Shown here in pieces: positions 6,433-10,690 of a stretch of DNA of 10,690 bases (position 1 is the stretch's first letter; each line of letters begins with the position of its first letter). Source of the DNA: CAYZJB01 sp964478735 (GTDB taxonomy: Bacteria; CLD3; SB21); NCBI GenBank assembly GCA_964478735.1, contig CAYZJB010000077.1:1-10690 (forward strand), in the 5' to 3' direction. Position numbers and translations under genes: made by a program. The notes beneath the pieces are model-generated. The model made no database searches, was not told the DNA's origin, and saw nothing but the letters and a program-made list of their open reading frames with translations.

Positions 6433-9039
6433 TTGAAGTCACAGGAGATTCGTCAACAGTTCATCTCGTTTTTTCAGGAACGCGGGCATAAGTTCGTCCC
6501 GTCGAGTCCCGTCGTACCGCAGGACGACCCGACATTGATTTTTGCCAATGCGGGGATGAACCAGTTCAAGCCATATTTTCTCGGCTCGTCCGTTCCGGAC
6601 TTTACGCGTGTGGTCAATTCACAAAAATGCATCCGCGTCAGCGGCAAACACAACGATCTCGAAGAGGTTGGCCACGACAGTTATCACCACACGTTTTTTG
6701 AAATGCTGGGGAACTGGTCATTCGGCGACTACTACAAAAAAGAAGCCGTGGCCTGGGCGTGGGAACTTCTCACCACGGTCTGGGGGTTGCCCAAAGATCG
6801 GCTGTACGCAACGATTTACAAAGACGACGATGAGGCGGACGGCGTCTGGCGCAACGCAACGGACATCGATCCTTCGCATATCCGGCGCTTTGGTGAAAAA
6901 GATAATTTCTGGGAAATGGGGGAGACGGGTCCGTGCGGTCCGTGTTCGGAAATTCACATCGACTTGACGCCGGATGGCCGTGGGGGGTCCCTGGTCAATG
7001 CCGGATCGCCGGACGTCATCGAACTATGGAATCTCGTGTTCATTCAGTACAACCGCGATGCCTCGGGCAAATTGACGCCGCTGCCGGCCAAACACGTCGA
7101 TACGGGCGCCGGATTTGAACGCGTGACGCGCGTTTTGCAGGGGAAGCAATCGAACTACGACATCGATATTTTTCAGGACATCATTCACGGGATCGCCGGC
7201 CGAACGAAAAAACCGTACGACGATGCCGTGAAGCCGGCGTTTCACGTCGTTGCGGATCACGTGAGGATGCTGACGTTTGCCATTACGGACGGCGCCGTTC
7301 CGGGCAACGACGGCCGCGGCTACGTTCTTCGTCGAATCCTCCGCCGCGCCGCGATGTACGGACGCAAACTCGATATGCATGAACCGTTTATCGGCGACAT
7401 CGTCAAGTCCGTCGTGGCGTCCATGGGCGACGCTTTTCCCGAGATTCGAGAACGGCAGTCGTTTGTCGAGCGCGTCATCCGGACCGAGGAAGAGAATTTC
7501 AATCGCACGCTCGACCGTGGAATCGAGATGTTCGAAGACGTGGCCCGGGCGCTGGCCAGGTCGGGACGAAATGTTGTGGAAGGAAGCGATGTGTTTCGCC
7601 TATACGACACGTACGGCTTTCCAATGGATTTGACACGGATCATGGCTGCCGAGCGAGGATTATCGATCGACGAGGCTGGATTTGAAGCGGCGATGGCGGA
7701 GCAGCGGGCGAGGTCCCGGGAAGAAGGAAAGAAAAAATTCGTCGCACAAACGGTCGACTGGACGCGGGTGCTGGACGATCGCAAGACGGAATTTCTCGGA
7801 TACGACACGTTGCAGGCCGAGGCCCGCGTCATCAAGTTCAGCCGGGATGCGACGCAGGTCCAGTTTGTTTTTGACCGTACGCCATTTTACGCCGAATCCG
7901 GCGGACAGGTCGGTGATCGCGGGATCATCGAATTGAACGGGGCGCGGTTGGAAGTATGGGACACGCAGAAGATCAACGACGAGATCGTTCATTTTGCGGA
8001 AGCGCCGCTCGATCTCGATCTCACGAAATTCTCGGCGGTGAAATTGTACGTATTTCCGGAACATCGAGAACCGACGATTCGCAATCACACGGCCACGCAT
8101 CTTCTGCATGCGGCCCTTCGCGAGATTCTGGGCGATCACGTCCATCAGTCGGGAAGCGTCGTCGAACCCGATCGCCTGCGGTTCGACTTCACCCATTTCG
8201 AACGTGTGTCGGAAGACCAGTTGCTGCAGATCGAAGATCGGGTCAATGAAAAAATCCGTCAGAACATCGTTCTCCAGCATCACCGGCAAATTCCGATCGA
8301 CGATGCCCGCAAGATGGGCGCCTTGATGTTCTTCGGCGATAAATACGGGGACCGCGTCAATGTCGTGCAGTTCGGCGAGTTTTCGAAAGAATTTTGCGGC
8401 GGCACCCACGCACCGAACACGTCGTTCATCCGTTTGTTCAAAATCGTTTCCGAATCGAGCATTTCCGCCGGTGTACGGCGCATCGAAGCGGTGACGGGCG
8501 AGGCCGCGGAATCGTGGGTACGGCTGGCCATGACGACGCTGTCCACGCTCTCACGCCAGTTGAATTGCGAACCGGAGGACGTGACGGCCAGGGTATCGGA
8601 ACTTGCCGAGTCCAGAAAAAGCCTGGAAAAACAAGTTTACGATTGTCGTATTGAATTACTGTCCCATCGGTTGATCGAAATCGTCGGCAAAGCGTACGAT
8701 ACGGAAGGTGTCTCCGTCATTACCGGATTATTGGATGTTCCGGCGGGAATCGATCCGCGCGACATCGGCGATCAGTTACGCCAAAAAATGGGAACGTCGG
8801 TTGCGCTCCTGGTGTTACGATCGGAGGGTTCGTCCACGTTGCTGTGCGCCGTTGCCGATGATCTGATCAAAAACAGGAAATGGCACGCCGGTAACATCGT
8901 GAAAGCGGTCGCTCAACATTTTGGCGGCAGCGGTGGCGGCCGTCCACATCTGGCGACGGCGGGAATCAAAGGGACGCCGGATATCGGTGAAATCGAGAAA
9001 CAATTGAACTCCACGCTCAAAAAAATCTCCGGAAAATGA
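6433..9039 (+). CDS. alaS: Alanyl-tRNA synthetase
   Basis: The enzyme attaches alanine to tRNA(Ala) in the cytosol and edits mischarged Ser/Gly. It has 868 residues, close to the 876 of the E. coli enzyme. The N-terminal class II catalytic domain shows DDPTLIFANAGMNQFKP (31-47), the motif 2 region VSGKHNDLEEVGHDSYHHTFFE (69-90), GPCGPCSEIHID (166-177) and motif 3 GNDGRGYVLRRILRRA (291-306). The editing domain has the zinc-site residues H552 and H556 (HTATH), and C655 and H659 (CGGTH), matching the four conserved positions of the family. The C-terminal tRNA-binding C-Ala domain ends with GGSGGGRPHLATAG at about 830-843. All hallmarks are intact, so it should be active. Translation starts at TTG after a clear ribosome-binding site. 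Its TGA stop overlaps the ATG of the next gene (ATGA at 9036-9039), so the two form a translationally coupled operon. Confidence 0.98.
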   Translation: MKSQEIRQQFISFFQERGHKFVPSSPVVPQDDPTLIFANAGMNQFKPYFLGSSVPDFTRVVNSQKCIRVSGKHNDLEEVGHDSYHHTFFEMLGNWSFGDYYKKEAVAWAWELLTTVWGLPKDRLYATIYKDDDEADGVWRNATDIDPSHIRRFGEKDNFWEMGETGPCGPCSEIHIDLTPDGRGGSLVNAGSPDVIELWNLVFIQYNRDASGKLTPLPAKHVDTGAGFERVTRVLQGKQSNYDIDIFQDIIHGIAGRTKKPYDDAVKPAFHVVADHVRMLTFAITDGAVPGNDGRGYVLRRILRRAAMYGRKLDMHEPFIGDIVKSVVASMGDAFPEIRERQSFVERVIRTEEENFNRTLDRGIEMFEDVARALARSGRNVVEGSDVFRLYDTYGFPMDLTRIMAAERGLSIDEAGFEAAMAEQRARSREEGKKKFVAQTVDWTRVLDDRKTEFLGYDTLQAEARVIKFSRDATQVQFVFDRTPFYAESGGQVGDRGIIELNGARLEVWDTQKINDEIVHFAEAPLDLDLTKFSAVKLYVFPEHREPTIRNHTATHLLHAALREILGDHVHQSGSVVEPDRLRFDFTHFERVSEDQLLQIEDRVNEKIRQNIVLQHHRQIPIDDARKMGALMFFGDKYGDRVNVVQFGEFSKEFCGGTHAPNTSFIRLFKIVSESSISAGVRRIEAVTGEAAESWVRLAMTTLSTLSRQLNCEPEDVTARVSELAESRKSLEKQVYDCRIELLSHRLIEIVGKAYDTEGVSVITGLLDVPAGIDPRDIGDQLRQKMGTSVALLVLRSEGSSTLLCAVADDLIKNRKWHAGNIVKAVAQHFGGSGGGRPHLATAGIKGTPDIGEIEKQLNSTLKKISGK

Positions 9040-10529
9040 AAAAAAAATCGGGAAAAACCATTCGCGTCAAAACAAAAGGGCGCGTTGTTCAGAAACTGGC
9101 GGCGAAACGAAAAACCGTCAAAACCGTCAATCCGCCGCTAAAAAAACGTGAGCCGAGAACGGAACCGGTACCGGATACTCCGCAAGACTCGCGCTTGATG
9201 ATCAGTGTCTCCGGCATTCGGGGCATCGTGGGCCATGGCCTGACGCCGGACGTTGTGGCCAAATACGCCGCTGCGTTCGGTTCATGGTGCAACGGCGGGA
9301 AAATCGTGGTCGGCCGCGATTCGCGGGTCAGCGGGGAGATGGTGAAAACCGCCGTTTTTGCGGGCCTGCTCGCGACGGGATGCCGCGTCGTGGATATCGG
9401 CATCACGCCGACGCCGACGGTGGAAATTGCGGTTCGCGATCTCAACGCACACGGTGGCATTGCGATCACGGCCAGTCACAATCCGATCGAGTGGAACGCG
9501 TTAAAACTTATCGGACCGACCGGAATGTTTTTGACCCAGATCGAGGGCAATGAAGTCATCGAAACGGCGTTGAAGGAAACGATCAATTACAGCGCGTGGG
9601 ATCGTCTGGGTAAAATCGAATATTACGATTACGCCATTCAGAACCACATTGACCGGATTCTGGAAATCGATCTGATCGACGTCGAAGCCATCCGCCGACG
9701 CAAATTCAAAATCGTCGTCGATACGGTCAATGGCGCCGGCGGCCTTTTATTTCCCAGATTGCTTCAGACGCTCGGCTGTGACGTGGCCATGTTGAACGGC
9801 GAGGCCCACGGCATTTTTCCGAGAAACCCGGAACCGTCCGCGGAAAATCTTGCGGCATTGTCGGAAGCGGTGGTCCACTCAGGTGCCGATCTCGGCCTTG
9901 CCGTGGATCCCGATGGGGACCGCCTGGCGTTGATTACGGAAAAAGGGACCGCGGCGGGCGAAGAGGCGACGTTGGCCCTTGCGGTAGAATACGTTCTGTC
10001 GCGACGTAAAGGAGACGTGGTGGTGAACGCGTCGACGACGTCGGCGATCGATGACATTGCCGGACGGTACGGCGCGACGGTGCATCGCACGAAAATCGGC
10101 GAGATCAACGTGTCGACCAAAATGAGAGAAGCCGACGCGGTCATTGGCGGAGAGGGCAACGGCGGCGTAATTCTGCCGGACGTCCATCTCGGCCGCGACG
10201 CGGCGACCGGAGCAGCGCTGATCCTGCAGCACCTCACCGCAGCGGAAAGGACGTTGAGCCGGTGTGTCGACGAATTGCCGCGGTATGCGATGATCAAAGA
10301 CCGGATTGTGACGGACACGGTCGATCTGACGGCCGTCGAAAAACACTTGACCGGTAATCATGCGTCGGTCACGATCGACCGGACAGACGGTTTGAAATTA
10401 CTCCTGCCCGGTGCCTGGGTCCACATCCGCCGTTCGAACACCGAACCCATTGCGCGTATCATTGCGGAGGCAAAAACAGAGGCCGACGCTCGCCGGTTGA
10501 TCGAATCCGTCAAACGCGCATTACTATAG
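9036..10529 (+). CDS. glmM: Phosphoglucosamine mutase / phosphomannomutase-family enzyme with basic N-terminal extension
   Basis: This 497-residue protein is an alpha-D-phosphohexomutase, which moves phosphate between C6 and C1 of a hexose phosphate. All four active-site loops are present: phosphoserine loop ITASHNP with S147, metal loop DPDGDR with D291, D293 and D295, sugar loop GGEGNGGVI (371-379), and phosphate loop RRSNTEP (465-471). The GEGNGG loop and SVSGIRGIVG opening resemble the archaeal/Bacteroidota-type phosphoglucosamine mutases rather than classical GlmM (GEQSGH) or PGM (GEMSGH). GlcN-6-P to GlcN-1-P for UDP-GlcNAc and cell-wall synthesis is the best guess, with mannose or glucose phosphate possible. 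Residues 1-54 are an extra Lys/Arg-rich, probably disordered tail. ATG 9198 (M55) would give a normal-length protein but has no ribosome-binding site, whereas ATG 9036 is coupled to alaS by a four-base overlap, so I keep the long form. Confidence 0.85.
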   Translation: MKKKSGKTIRVKTKGRVVQKLAAKRKTVKTVNPPLKKREPRTEPVPDTPQDSRLMISVSGIRGIVGHGLTPDVVAKYAAAFGSWCNGGKIVVGRDSRVSGEMVKTAVFAGLLATGCRVVDIGITPTPTVEIAVRDLNAHGGIAITASHNPIEWNALKLIGPTGMFLTQIEGNEVIETALKETINYSAWDRLGKIEYYDYAIQNHIDRILEIDLIDVEAIRRRKFKIVVDTVNGAGGLLFPRLLQTLGCDVAMLNGEAHGIFPRNPEPSAENLAALSEAVVHSGADLGLAVDPDGDRLALITEKGTAAGEEATLALAVEYVLSRRKGDVVVNASTTSAIDDIAGRYGATVHRTKIGEINVSTKMREADAVIGGEGNGGVILPDVHLGRDAATGAALILQHLTAAERTLSRCVDELPRYAMIKDRIVTDTVDLTAVEKHLTGNHASVTIDRTDGLKLLLPGAWVHIRRSNTEPIARIIAEAKTEADARRLIESVKRALL

Positions 10530-10532
10530 TAT

Positions 10533-10642
10533 GAAGCGTTCACGAAGTCGAAGGGAACGGTCGCAAGTTTCGGTGGAGCGGCGCTAACGAAAGAAATGAT
10601 CTGTTCGAATAAAATAGCGCTTCACGTACCGTTCACTTCGAC
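10533..10642. repeat. Nested inverted repeat after the mutase gene
   Basis: GTCGAAGGGAACGGT at 10547-10561 and ACCGTTCACTTCGAC at 10628-10642 are inverted copies matching at 14 of 15 bases. Inside them GCGCTA (10581-10586) pairs with TAGCGC (10615-10620), so the 110 bases could fold into a long imperfect hairpin. GAAGCG (10533-10538) and CGCTTC (10618-10623) offer an alternative pairing. No T-run follows the right arm, so it is not a standard terminator. The remaining bases to 10690 are AT-rich and show no gene. Confidence 0.55.
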
Positions 10643-10690
10643 GCGCTGGTATGTAAAGAGTCAATCTAAAAATCTAACCTGTCATTTGTT

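Noticed and set aside
7660..8409. Long minus-strand open frame inside alaS
   Set aside because: It lies within the fully conserved alaS coding region and resembles no family.
1..10690. CRISPR array, prophage, insertion sequence, tRNA or rRNA
   Set aside because: I read both strands for repeated spacer-like units, transposase or integrase motifs and conserved RNA segments and saw none.

Overview
The window looks like an ordinary chromosomal segment of an uncultivated bacterium. It is a draft or metagenome scaffold, shown by a run of exactly 100 N at 5079-5178. Protein flavour (the symporter subfamily, a DUF2911-TPR lipid-free secreted protein, an alanyl-tRNA synthetase with GPCGPCSEIHID, and a phosphohexomutase beginning SVSGIRGIVG with a GEGNGG sugar loop) suggests the Bacteroidota/Ignavibacteria/Calditrichota side of the FCB group. 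Clear Shine-Dalgarno sequences before several genes argue against a typical Bacteroidia member. This placement is inference from remembered family patterns, not a phylogeny.

Layout. 1-354 is mostly non-coding leader. 355-996 is a STAS-domain protein with a C-terminal helix-turn-helix-like module. A strong intrinsic terminator (1041-1114) separates it from a receiver-HD-GYP response regulator (1156-2286), which is followed after 40 bases by a four-helix DoxX-like membrane protein (2327-2755). That gene converges with a DCC/DUF393 CxxC protein on the minus strand (2752-3153), and the two stop codons share one CTAG. A 165-base divergent spacer leads to a previously unlisted 38-residue single-helix membrane protein (3319-3435). 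It overlaps by ATGA a large sodium:solute symporter (3432 into the gap). Beyond the gap, on the minus strand, lies a secreted DUF2911-TPR protein (5179-6206, C-terminus lost in the gap). A 226-base divergent spacer precedes alaS (6433-9039), which overlaps by ATGA a phosphoglucosamine/phosphomannomutase-family gene (9036-10529). The window ends with a 161-base non-coding stretch containing a nested inverted repeat.

Functionally there are three themes: signalling (STAS antagonist and c-di-GMP phosphodiesterase), membrane/redox and transport (DoxX, DCC, symporter plus its small partner), and housekeeping (alaS, sugar-phosphate mutase feeding envelope precursors). I see no CRISPR array, transposase, phage gene, rRNA, tRNA or toxin-antitoxin pair. 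The most promising new items are the small symporter-coupled membrane protein, the STAS-HTH fusion, the basic extension on the mutase, and two genes whose promoters seem to make leaderless transcripts.
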